From positions 1 through 15,802 of the forward strand of contig CAYTCW010000102.1 of NCBI GenBank assembly GCA_964436235.1: a stretch of 15,802 nt of DNA, in the 5' to 3' direction. The notes beneath the pieces were generated by a model. The model saw only the letters and a program-made list of their open reading frames with translations. It was not told the DNA's origin and ran no database searches. This document shows positions 6,468-13,308 of this stretch, one piece after another (positions within the stretch are counted from its first letter, which is position 1; every line of letters begins with the position of its first letter). The translations under genes were made by a program, and so were the position numbers. The DNA comes from UBA9980 sp964436235 (GTDB taxonomy: Bacteria > Muiribacteriota > UBA9980).

Positions 6468-7580
6468 TTATTTTTTTTCGCGTTTATAAAATGGTAAACT
6501 CACGACTTTAGCTTTTAAGAACTTATCTCTGATTTTGATCTCGACTACGCTGTCGGGTTTGGATAATTCGGGCGGAACGTAAGCCAGCGCGATGAATTTT
6601 TTCAGCGTAGGCGATTGGGCGCCGGTAGTTACGTAGCCGACGCGGCCGCCTGAGTGATAAACGTCGTAATGCGCGCGCGGAACGCCTTTATCGATCATTT
6701 CGAGGCCCGCAAGTATTTTTTTCGTGCCTTTTTCTTTTTGTTCAGCCAGAACCTGCCGGCCGATAAATGAAGTTTTATTCAGCTTGACCGTCCAGGCGAT
6801 TCCAGCCTCGATAGGCGTGGTCTGATCGTCTAATTCGTGGCCGTAAAGCATCAGTTTAGCCTCGAAGCGCAGCGTGTCGCGGGCGCCTAAGCCGCAGGGC
6901 ATTATATCGGCGCCGCCGGCTTTTAAAATGGAATCGTATAAATGTCCGCCGGCTTTCGGATCGAAGTATATTTCGAAGCCGTCTTCGCCGGTATAGCCGG
7001 TGCGGCTGATTATGCAATGGGTTTTATCTACTTCGCCTTCGCAAAACCAGTAAAATTTTATTTGTGAAAGGTCTGTCGAGGTAAGTTTTTGCAGGATGGC
7101 CTGAGCTTTCGGGCCCTGGACGGCAAGCTGCGCATAACGCTCCGACAGATTTTGAAGCGTGATATCGGCTTTCATGAGCTGTTTAACTTCGTTACACCAG
7201 CTGAAGTCTTTATCTATATTGGCGGCGTTAACCACCAGAAAGAATTTTTCGTTCGAATATTTATACACCAACAGATCATCGACCACGCCGGCGTTTTCGC
7301 GGCACATCGGCGTGTATAAAATCTGGTTCGTATTTAATTTAACGGCGTCGTTGGTTATGAGGTTATCGACGAATTTAAGTGCGTCAGGGCCTTCTACGAG
7401 GAATTCGCCCATGTGCGACACGTCGAAGAGGCCGCAGGAGGTCCTTACGAAGTTATGCTCTTCGCTCATACCTTTGAACTGAACGGGCAGCAGCCAGCCT
7501 GAAAAATCGACCATTTTGCCGCCGTGCGCGACGTGCGCGTCATAAAAAGGCGTTTTTTTTGGAATGCTTGTTTCCACCAT
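6468..7580 (-). CDS. gcvT: Aminomethyltransferase (glycine cleavage T protein)
   Basis: A 370-residue folate-dependent enzyme. It releases ammonia from the aminomethyl-lipoyl arm of GcvH and moves the one-carbon unit to tetrahydrofolate. Recognisable blocks are FDVSHMGEF (about 52-60), GVVDDLLVY with the candidate catalytic Asp101, TGYTGEDGFEIYF (about 194-206) and CGLGARDTLRFEA (about 229-241). The longest frame starts at a GTG at 7589, which belongs to the AAGGTGA ribosome binding site; the ATG at 7580 is the better start. It is the first gene of the gcvT-gcvH-gcvPA-gcvPB operon. I see no glycine riboswitch in the 117-base upstream gap. Confidence 0.95.
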   Translation of the reverse strand: MVETSIPKKTPFYDAHVAHGGKMVDFSGWLLPVQFKGMSEEHNFVRTSCGLFDVSHMGEFLVEGPDALKFVDNLITNDAVKLNTNQILYTPMCRENAGVVDDLLVYKYSNEKFFLVVNAANIDKDFSWCNEVKQLMKADITLQNLSERYAQLAVQGPKAQAILQKLTSTDLSQIKFYWFCEGEVDKTHCIISRTGYTGEDGFEIYFDPKAGGHLYDSILKAGGADIMPCGLGARDTLRFEAKLMLYGHELDDQTTPIEAGIAWTVKLNKTSFIGRQVLAEQKEKGTKKILAGLEMIDKGVPRAHYDVYHSGGRVGYVTTGAQSPTLKKFIALAYVPPELSKPDSVVEIKIRDKFLKAKVVSLPFYKREKK

Positions 7581-7625
7581 ACCTATCACCTTATCTTTAT
7601 CTTAATTTCTCATAAGTGAGAACTA

Positions 7626-7652
7626 TTAATAGCACAAATTTACTGCTATCAA
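7626..7652 (-). promoter_or_regulatory. Candidate promoter of the gcv operon
   Basis: On the minus strand TTGATA (7652-7647) and TATTAA (7631-7626) are separated by 15 bp, slightly short of ideal. They lie in the AT-rich gap between acylphosphatase and gcvT, about 45-70 bases before the start. No terminator separates the upstream gene, so read-through is also possible. Confidence 0.35.
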
Positions 7653-7697
7653 TTTACAACAAATTATTTTAAAATGCAACACTTTTATTTAAAAAAG

Positions 7698-7982
7698 TTA
7701 TTCATCTTCGAGTATGTCAAATGTGTTGAAATTAGAAGACATTATAGGAACGCTGTTTTCGCTGGCCCTCAATACGAGCGCATGAGAAGGCCCGGCTTTA
7801 ACTTTAGCGCAAAACTCGGCTAATTCGCATTCTTCGCCTTCGGCGTAAACTTCGACGTCGCCGTTGGTGAGGTTTCTGACGAAACCGCAAATATTATAAC
7901 GCGAAGCAAGCCGCGCGGTGAAATAGCGGAATCCTACGCCCTGAACGCGGCCGGAAATAAATAAGTGGGCGGTGCTTTTCAT
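7698..7982 (-). CDS. acyP: Acylphosphatase
   Basis: A 94-residue protein matching the small acylphosphatase family, which hydrolyses carboxyl-phosphate bonds such as acetyl phosphate or carbamoyl phosphate. The signature GRVQGVGFRYFT holds the phosphate-binding loop and Arg19. The second block FVRNLTNGDVEVYAEG holds the catalytic Asn37. Length and motif spacing are normal. Only 12 bases separate it from the NHL gene stop upstream. Its own ribosome binding site is weak (AGGA about 10 nt before the ATG), so translation probably depends partly on coupling. The tail after residue 75 is less conserved. The biological role of bacterial acylphosphatases is generally unclear. Confidence 0.92.
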   Translation of the reverse strand: MKSTAHLFISGRVQGVGFRYFTARLASRYNICGFVRNLTNGDVEVYAEGEECELAEFCAKVKAGPSHALVLRASENSVPIMSSNFNTFDILEDE

Positions 7983-7994
7983 GCTGCTGCAGTC

Positions 7995-9932
7995 CTAAAT
8001 TACTTCGCCGGCGCTGCTTACGACGACGACGTCGTTTATGTGGTTAAATTTGCCCGGGTCGGAGCCGTAAGAGCCTATCGATTTAATAAAGGCGCCGTCG
8101 AATGAAAAAATCTGTATTCTGTTATTCCAGGTGTCGGCGATATAAATGTTTTTATCTTCATCGCAGTCAACCGCGCCGGGGCTGTCGAGCTTTCCTTCTT
8201 TCTGGCCTTTAGCGCCGAAGTTCGAAATGATGCGTCCCATATTATCGAAAATTTTAATGAGATGGTTGCCGGTATCGGCCACTATTAAATTATCGTCGCC
8301 GTCGATGGCTATGGCCGAAGGGCTGTCGAACCCCTGGTTTTTTTTGTCGGGAATGCCGAGTTCGTAAAGTTTGCGCCATTTAGGGTCGAATTTGATGACG
8401 CGGTTGTTGCCGGTATCGCACACGTAAATGTTGTTAGCCGAGTCGAGCGCGATATCCGTGGGCGTGTCGAGCTGCGCATCGGAGGATATTTCGGCGCCTT
8501 CGAATTTGGATATATACTTTCCGTCGCAGTCGAAAACCTGCACGCGGTTGTTATATGAATCGACCACGAAGAGCAGGCCGTCTTTTGAGACGGCTAAGCC
8601 GCATGGATAGTTGAATTCGCCGTTTTTACCGCCGTGAGTTCCGAAAGAAAGTATGAACTGGCCGTCGGAAGTAAATTTTTGTATCCTGTTGTTTGAAAAG
8701 TCGGATATATAAATATTGCATAGCGCGTCTATTGCGGCTTTTTGAGGATTATCGAACTGCGCCTGCCCGGTCCCGCGGGTGCCGAACGAATTTATAAATT
8801 TAGAATCGGAGTTTACGAACTGTACTCTGTTATTGCCGGAATCAACGGCGATTAACCGTTTAGTCAAAAGTTTTCCGGCCGCGTTCTCCTGGCTTTCCGG
8901 CAAGGGTTTAACGGCGATCGAGGAGAATGAAGTCTTTGCCTCCGTAGCCGTTTTTGTATCCGTGGCGGTCTTTGCATCTATCACTTCGTTTTCTTTGCCG
9001 GCGGGTTTTATATCGTTTAATAAGGTATCTAAATTGCCGCCGGTGGATTTAGCGTCTTCGTCCGTTTCGGGTTTTGCAGCGGGTGCCGCGGTTTTAACGG
9101 CCGGGCTTTTTTCCGGTGCGACTCCCCAGTTAGCCGAAAAATGCTCTTCGTCTTCTTTGAGGATACTTTCGATGCGCGGCGGCGCTTTGAATTTATCGAA
9201 TGAGTGGGCTTTATTCGCCGGTTTCAATTCCGGTCCGTCGATCGGTTCGGTCACGGGTTTTATATCGGCCTTTGTCCCCGGTTCCGCTTCGGATTTAATT
9301 TCAGGCAAGGCTGTTTCGATTTCGGGTTTGGTTTCCGGTTTTAAATCGGTTTTAATATCGGCTTTAATGACCGTTTCGGTTTTGGCGGCGCCGGGGTCTG
9401 AATCGCTTTCGCCGGTTTCTTTTTCAAGGTTAATAAGCGGCGGCTTGCCTTTTTTTATTATTTCACTTAAAAAATCAGGCGCAGCGGCATCGTTAAAAGA
9501 ACGCGAATCTAAAAAACCGCTTCTTAAATTTTTATTTTCACTGCGTTCGTCGTCTTCGAGCTTGTATTTTTCAGCATGTTTCGCGTTGATATTTTTTAAA
9601 AAATCGGGAGTTTCAGACTGGTTGAAAGAGTTTAAATCAAGCGAAGAAGAAGAGCTTTCTTTGCCGTTATCGTATAAAATATCGGTAATTACCGTTTCGT
9701 CTTTTTTAACGGCTTCATCGCTTTCTTCGATCACAATCGATAAATTGACGCCGGGTATTGCAATGACATGGCGATAACGCATCGACGCGCCGCATTTAAC
9801 GCAAAATTTGGCGCAGGACACTATCTGCGCGCCGCATTTATAGCATTTATCGGAGATATTCGCGCCGCATTCAGGGCAAAAATTCCAATCGCCGGCCTTA
9901 TCCGACTCGTAGGCGCAAAAAACGCACTTCAT
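7995..9932 (-). CDS. Double zinc ribbon, disordered linker, NHL-repeat propeller protein
   Basis: A 645-residue protein in three parts. Residues 1-50 form a double zinc ribbon with CxxC pairs at 3/6, 19/22, 30/33 and 44/47. Residues of about 75-350 are a charged, Pro/Lys/Glu/Ala-rich linker, probably disordered. Residues of about 355-645 contain about six NHL repeats with recurring cores such as VDSGNNRVQFV, ISDFSNNRIQKF, VDSYNNRVQVF, CDTGNNRVIKF, ADTGNHLIKIF and ADTWNNRIQIF, expected to fold as a beta-propeller. There is no signal peptide, so it is probably cytoplasmic. The linker carries a short motif at least twice with identical spacing (98-115 and 141-158), and perhaps a third time near 244-257. 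AAGGTG precedes the ATG. The combination suggests a scaffold or nucleic-acid or protein-binding role, but I cannot assign a function. Confidence 0.85.
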   Translation of the reverse strand: MKCVFCAYESDKAGDWNFCPECGANISDKCYKCGAQIVSCAKFCVKCGASMRYRHVIAIPGVNLSIVIEESDEAVKKDETVITDILYDNGKESSSSSLDLNSFNQSETPDFLKNINAKHAEKYKLEDDERSENKNLRSGFLDSRSFNDAAAPDFLSEIIKKGKPPLINLEKETGESDSDPGAAKTETVIKADIKTDLKPETKPEIETALPEIKSEAEPGTKADIKPVTEPIDGPELKPANKAHSFDKFKAPPRIESILKEDEEHFSANWGVAPEKSPAVKTAAPAAKPETDEDAKSTGGNLDTLLNDIKPAGKENEVIDAKTATDTKTATEAKTSFSSIAVKPLPESQENAAGKLLTKRLIAVDSGNNRVQFVNSDSKFINSFGTRGTGQAQFDNPQKAAIDALCNIYISDFSNNRIQKFTSDGQFILSFGTHGGKNGEFNYPCGLAVSKDGLLFVVDSYNNRVQVFDCDGKYISKFEGAEISSDAQLDTPTDIALDSANNIYVCDTGNNRVIKFDPKWRKLYELGIPDKKNQGFDSPSAIAIDGDDNLIVADTGNHLIKIFDNMGRIISNFGAKGQKEGKLDSPGAVDCDEDKNIYIADTWNNRIQIFSFDGAFIKSIGSYGSDPGKFNHINDVVVVSSAGEVI

Positions 9933-10081
9933 CTAAACCACACCTTCTTGTATTTCGTAGTTTCCTGTTTGTATTTTATTACCTGCAGCTTACTTCTTGT
10001 TTATTTATTTATTTGAATTAATTTAATTTACTTTGCTTGACTTGCTCACTTGATTCCGTTTGCCGTAAAATTTAAAAAGCG

Positions 10082-10399
10082 TCAGTCTTTGAATTTTTTA
10101 TGCAGCTCGTTGATATAGGTTTCCATTCTGCTGACTCTGGCGTTCAAATCTTCGAATTCGGATCTGGTTATAAAACCGAATTCTTCGATGGTTTTCTTTA
10201 TTTCCGCTTTTAATTTCTGATTTAAATTCGCGGCCTCGGCTTCGAACTTTTTAAGGAAATCTTCCATAAGTTTCTGGCCTTCTTCTTTAGAAACTTTACC
10301 GGCGTTTACGAACTCCGCGAATATTTTTTCGGCGGTGTCTTTGGTCATAAAGGCGAAGTTAAGGGCATTATTAACTATTTTAGCGGAAAAATCGTCCAT
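10082..10399 (-). CDS. Small phasin-like coiled-coil protein
   Basis: A 105-residue, almost wholly helical, charged protein. Residues of about 20-75 form amphipathic helices, followed by a short break and a C-terminal coiled coil beginning at FGFITRSEFEDLNARVSRM. This layout (helical hairpin, then an ITRxEFxxLxxRV coiled coil) resembles small phasin-family and UbiK/BMFP-type proteins. It has no membrane segment or cysteine. A good GAGGAG ribosome binding site precedes the ATG. It sits between lysS and the NHL protein on the same strand. Phasins coat polyhydroxyalkanoate granules, but nothing nearby shows PHA synthesis, so the role stays open. Confidence 0.6.
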   Translation of the reverse strand: MDDFSAKIVNNALNFAFMTKDTAEKIFAEFVNAGKVSKEEGQKLMEDFLKKFEAEAANLNQKLKAEIKKTIEEFGFITRSEFEDLNARVSRMETYINELHKKFKD

Positions 10400-10486
10400 C
10401 TGTAGCTCCTCGTATATTTTAATTTATTTCAGTTTTCAATTAAAACGGATTATGAATGCTTTATTTTTAAATAAAGTATTATTTAA
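10400..10486. other. Short AT-rich spacer with weak hairpin
   Basis: An 8-bp all-AT inverted repeat (10459-10466 and 10469-10476) lies directly after the lysS stop on the minus strand. It has no G-C pairs and no following T-tract, so it is unlikely to terminate efficiently; lysS transcripts may continue into the phasin-like gene. Confidence 0.4.
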
Positions 10487-12073
10487 TTAAACGGCCGGTT
10501 TTTTTGCGGTTTCCGTTTCTTTTTCTCTTTCTTTTGAGCGCTGCAGCGGGAATAATATTACGTCGCGTATCGATTGAGAATCGGTCAGAAGCATTATAAG
10601 CCTGTCGATGCCTATTCCGAGGCCGCCCGTAGGAGGCATGGCATATTCGAGCGCCGTTATATAGTCTTCGTCCATTTCTTTGATGTCTTCGTCCGTGCGG
10701 TTGCGCTTTTCGAGCTGCGATTTAAACCGCGAGTGCTGTTCTTCCGGATCGTTTAATTCCGAAAACGCGTTGGCCGTTTCGCGGCCGAATATGAACAATT
10801 CGAAACGCTCTACGAGATTGTCTTCGTCGCCTCTTTTATTTTTAGCCAGCGGAGATATCTCTATAGGATAGTCTTTGATGAAAGTCGGCTGAATCAAGTG
10901 TTCTTCGACTTTTTCCTCGAAGAGGATATTGATGAGCTCGCCGTGCGAAGTGTGTATATTGGCGTCTTCGCGCCCGATCTTTTTGACGATTTCTCTCAGT
11001 TTATCAATATTTTCAAGATCTTCAGCGGCTATGCCGGCGAATTTAGTTATTGCTTCTTTCATCGTAAGGCGCGCCCATGGCTTTTTGAATGAAATCTCAA
11101 CGCCGTTGTAAATAACCGTGTCGCTTTTATTAATGTAATTATTCGTTTCGGATATGAGGTCTTCGGTCAGATCCATTATATCTTCATAATCGGCATAGGC
11201 CATATATAATTCGAGCATCGTAAATTCGGGGTTGTGTTTTATGGATATGCCTTCATTTCTGAAAACGCGGCCGAGTTCGTAAACGCGTTCGAAACCGCCG
11301 GCGATTAAGCGCTTGAGATACAATTCGGGCGCTATGCGCATGTAGAGTTTCATTTGCAGGGTGTTGTGGAAAGTTTCGAAGGGCCGCGCCGATGCGCCGC
11401 CGTAAATAGGCTGTAAAACCGGGGTTTCAACTTCTAAAAAATCGCGTCCGTTGAGGTACTGTCTTATATAGCTTATTATTTTAGAGCGTTTTATAAAAAC
11501 TCCGCGCGATTCCTCGCTTGTGATAAGATCTAAATAGCGTTGACGGTAGCGGGTTTCGACGTCGGTGAGGCCGTGAAATTTTTCGGGAAGCGGACGCTGT
11601 ATCTTGCTTAAAAGTTCGAAATTCTTAGCGAGTATGCTTAATTCGCCGGTTTTAGTCTTGAAGACGGGGCCGCTCACTCCCAGAAAATCGCCGACTCTTA
11701 TCAAGCGGGCGAGCAGGAATTTATCGTCGGGAACTTCGCCTTTTTTTATGTAAAATTGTATCTTTCCGCTTTCGTCGAGAATGTGGCCGAATATGGATTT
11801 GCCATGTTCGCGCCAGGAAACTATGCGGCCGGCTAAATTGTATTTAGCGTCTTCGACGACCGCGCCGGTTTCGATGTCTTTATGTTTTTCGATGACTTTT
11901 TCGATGCGGCAGTCTTTTTTATATGAGTAAGGGTAAGGGTTTACTCCGCTTGATTTAACCTCGGCGACGAGATTTTTCATGGCTCTGATAATTTCGTTTT
12001 CTTCGGCCGCCGGCGCCGCTGAGTGCGGCTGAACGGCGTTTTCCTCAGCCTGTTTTGGCTGTTGTGTACTCAT
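10487..12073 (-). CDS. lysS: Lysine--tRNA ligase, class II
   Basis: A 528-residue class II aminoacyl-tRNA synthetase that charges tRNA-Lys. An N-terminal anticodon-binding OB fold spans about residues 78-155. The catalytic core has motif 2 ELGRVFRNEGISIKHNPEFT (about 266-285) and motif 3 GGLGIGIDRLIMLL (about 483-496), with ETANAFSELNDPEEQ (about 432-446) also typical. The N terminus carries about 25 extra residues rich in Gln, Pro and Ala, and the C terminus a short Lys/Glu-rich tail, making it somewhat longer than the usual 490-500. The open frame begins at 12088; GGAGGA directly before the ATG at 12073 favours the shorter form. It is transcribed away from rpmH. Confidence 0.95.
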   Translation of the reverse strand: MSTQQPKQAEENAVQPHSAAPAAEENEIIRAMKNLVAEVKSSGVNPYPYSYKKDCRIEKVIEKHKDIETGAVVEDAKYNLAGRIVSWREHGKSIFGHILDESGKIQFYIKKGEVPDDKFLLARLIRVGDFLGVSGPVFKTKTGELSILAKNFELLSKIQRPLPEKFHGLTDVETRYRQRYLDLITSEESRGVFIKRSKIISYIRQYLNGRDFLEVETPVLQPIYGGASARPFETFHNTLQMKLYMRIAPELYLKRLIAGGFERVYELGRVFRNEGISIKHNPEFTMLELYMAYADYEDIMDLTEDLISETNNYINKSDTVIYNGVEISFKKPWARLTMKEAITKFAGIAAEDLENIDKLREIVKKIGREDANIHTSHGELINILFEEKVEEHLIQPTFIKDYPIEISPLAKNKRGDEDNLVERFELFIFGRETANAFSELNDPEEQHSRFKSQLEKRNRTDEDIKEMDEDYITALEYAMPPTGGLGIGIDRLIMLLTDSQSIRDVILFPLQRSKEREKETETAKKPAV

Positions 12074-12153
12074 TGAAGGTTCCTCCATTTATTTCAGACG
12101 GTTATTTTGCGAAACTATACCGTATATCAGTCAAAATCAACACAAAAGTCATA

Positions 12154-12185
12154 CGCCGCAACTTTTATGAACGCGGCGCAACTTT
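12154..12185. promoter_or_regulatory. Direct repeats and hairpin in the lysS leader
   Basis: CGCAACTTT occurs at 12157-12165 and again at 12177-12185, exactly 20 bases apart (two helical turns). On the lysS (minus) strand these read AAAGTTGCG. CGCCGC (12154-12159) and GCGGCG (12173-12178) form a 6-bp GC hairpin that overlaps both copies. The element lies just downstream of the proposed lysS promoter, so it could act as a DNA operator or a 5' leader structure. Confidence 0.4.
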
Positions 12186-12206
12186 AGTTTCATTTGCGTG
12201 AGTTAT

Positions 12207-12235
12207 AGTGTATCAGATTATTTTCAAAAAATCAA
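12207..12235 (-). promoter_or_regulatory. Candidate lysS promoter
   Basis: On the minus strand TTGATT (12235-12230), a 17-bp spacer and TACACT (12212-12207) form a plausible promoter with a TGA extension before the -10. It would give a leader of about 125 nt. A second weaker candidate (TATAGT close to 12120) lies nearer the gene. Confidence 0.4.
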
Positions 12236-12273
12236 TAACTATTGTTAACATATTGTCGTTATTTGAAGCGTTC

Positions 12274-12324
12274 AAAAAAAATATATAAATATGGTTGACA
12301 AAACATTGATTTATGTGGTATAAT
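12274..12324 (+). promoter_or_regulatory. Strong rpmH promoter with UP-like A-tract
   Basis: Perfect TTGACA (12295-12300) and perfect TATAAT (12319-12324) are separated by 18 bp. An A/T run (12274-12290) lies directly upstream of the -35, as in UP elements of strong ribosomal promoters. A TTTGAA-GCG-TTCAAA inverted repeat (12262-12276) borders it and could bind a regulator. It should drive rpmH and the genes behind it. Confidence 0.85.
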
Positions 12325-12356
12325 TTTATGATTTTTATCGCATCCGGCGTTAAAGC

Positions 12357-12402
12357 CCTTTACGATAAAGGCCGGTTTATTTATTATAACCGGCGCGTTT
12401 TT
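12357..12402 (+). promoter_or_regulatory. rpmH leader hairpins, possible attenuator
   Basis: Two stems share one base: CCTTTA-CGA-TAAAGG (12357-12371) and GCCGGTT/AACCGGC (12371-12377 with 12388-12394, 10-nt loop). The second is followed four bases later by TTTTT (12398-12402), resembling an intrinsic terminator inside the leader about 50 bases before rpmH. The overlap means the two stems compete at their junction. It may attenuate rpmH transcription; this is inference. Confidence 0.45.
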
Positions 12403-12454
12403 AGCCAATTTAAGTTAAACAATAAAAAAAAGAAGAACACAGGAGGAATTTAAA

Positions 12455-12589
12455 ATGAAACGCACCTATCAGCCTAAAAACTTACGCAGAAAAAGAAGAC
12501 ACGGTTTTTTAAAGAGAATGAGCACCAAAGGCGGCCAGAGGGTTCTTAAAAACCGTCGCGCAAAAGGCAGAAAACGCTTAGCTTTATAA
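12455..12589 (+). CDS. rpmH: 50S ribosomal protein L34
   Basis: A 44-residue, extremely basic protein starting MKRTYQPKNLRRKRRHGFL and ending with AKGRKRLAL, an unmistakable bacterial L34. It binds 23S rRNA in the large subunit. An AGGAGGAATTTAAA ribosome binding site is near ideal. It opens the rpmH-rnpA-yidD-yidC-jag cluster that often lies near the replication origin. dnaA is not beside it here; lysS is the divergent neighbour. Confidence 0.98.
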   Translation: MKRTYQPKNLRRKRRHGFLKRMSTKGGQRVLKNRRAKGRKRLAL

Positions 12590-12598
12590 TTTAACGCC

Positions 12599-12988
12599 TT
12601 GAGTTTTAATTTTTTTTCTACTACACTTAAAAAGAAAAAAGAATTTGAAGCGCTTTACTCAGAAGGCAGCCGATTTGATTGCGGTTGTCTTTTGTTTATC
12701 TGGCGCTTTAATAAGTCGAATATGTTCAGGGCCGGTTATCCGGTTTCTAAAAAGGTGGGAAACGCCTGCCGCCGTAATTTGATAAAGCGCTGGCTGAAGA
12801 ATTCTTTGGCCGCGCTTTTAAACGAATTGCGCACTGAGGCGGGCGATACTAATTTAAAGGGCGTCGATTTCATAGTCAGGGTAAGGCCTGAAGTGTTGAA
12901 GCGCGGTTATCACGCGGTTTATCACAAACTGGCCGGTTTCATTAAATCGACAGCTTTACGGCAGGACAGAGAAGTTGCTTCCTTTTAA
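12599..12988 (+). CDS. rnpA: Ribonuclease P protein component
   Basis: A 129-residue basic protein that assists the RNase P RNA in maturing tRNA 5' ends. The RNR signature appears as SKKVGNACRRNLIKRWLKN (about 50-68), and KKKKEFEALYSEGSRF matches the N-terminal helix and strand. Translation must start at TTG (12599). The frame is the same as rpmH, whose stop lies only nine bases upstream, and no ATG or GTG occurs before residue 42, which is too late for the fold. No clear ribosome binding site precedes it, so coupling to rpmH translation is likely. A T8 run follows within the first codons. Confidence 0.95.
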   Translation: MSFNFFSTTLKKKKEFEALYSEGSRFDCGCLLFIWRFNKSNMFRAGYPVSKKVGNACRRNLIKRWLKNSLAALLNELRTEAGDTNLKGVDFIVRVRPEVLKRGYHAVYHKLAGFIKSTALRQDREVASF

Positions 12989-13253
12989 CCGCGAACAGAA
13001 TAAGCGTTCTGAGATCGTTTTTTTAAAACGATTGCAATCATACATCCGCTTCGTTTTCACGTTGCCGATAATCATTTATCAGCGCGTCTTTTCGTCTAAT
13101 TTCATTCCGATTTGCCGCTTCGTTCCGTCATGTTCAGAATATACCAGGCACGCTATTTTAAAATATGGCGTGCTGCGCGGCATTTTCTATGGCGCGTTGC
13201 GAATACTGCGCTGCGGCCCTTTTTCAAAAGGCGGTTACGATCCTCTGCGATAG
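12975..13253 (+). CDS. yidD: Membrane protein insertion efficiency factor YidD
   Basis: A 92-residue small protein of the YidD family, which helps YidC-dependent membrane protein insertion at the cytoplasmic face of the inner membrane. The family core is complete: CRFVPSCSEYTRHAILKYG (47-65), then RILRCGPFSKGGYDP (76-90). Residues of about 22-40 form an amphipathic membrane-associating helix. The likely start is TTG at 12975, with AGGA eight bases upstream; it overlaps the end of rnpA by 14 bases in another frame. The N-terminal 15 residues are poorly conserved, so the start is uncertain. Confidence 0.92.
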   Translation: MLPFNREQNKRSEIVFLKRLQSYIRFVFTLPIIIYQRVFSSNFIPICRFVPSCSEYTRHAILKYGVLRGIFYGALRILRCGPFSKGGYDPLR

Positions 13254-13308
13254 ATACAATTTTGTCCGTGCATCCACGAATGCTAAAACAGGAAAGGTGA
13301 AAATAAAA

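Noticed and set aside
7590..7697. Glycine riboswitch upstream of gcvT
   Set aside because: The gap is short and AT-rich, and none of the conserved GGAGAG-type aptamer blocks or paired stems are visible.
8779..9777. Long plus-strand ORF opposite the NHL gene
   Set aside because: It lies wholly antisense to a clear coding gene, mirrors its low-complexity linker as Ser/Ala-rich sequence, and has no ribosome binding site or recognisable domain.
12089..12454. Replication origin next to rpmH
   Set aside because: I found no cluster of DnaA boxes (TTATCCACA-like) in the gap, and dnaA is absent; only the gene cluster hints at an origin in the wider area.
13165..13308. YidC beginning at the upstream ATG (MACCAAF...)
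   Set aside because: That start lies inside yidD, lacks a ribosome binding site and adds unconserved residues; the TTG at 13309 has a good one.
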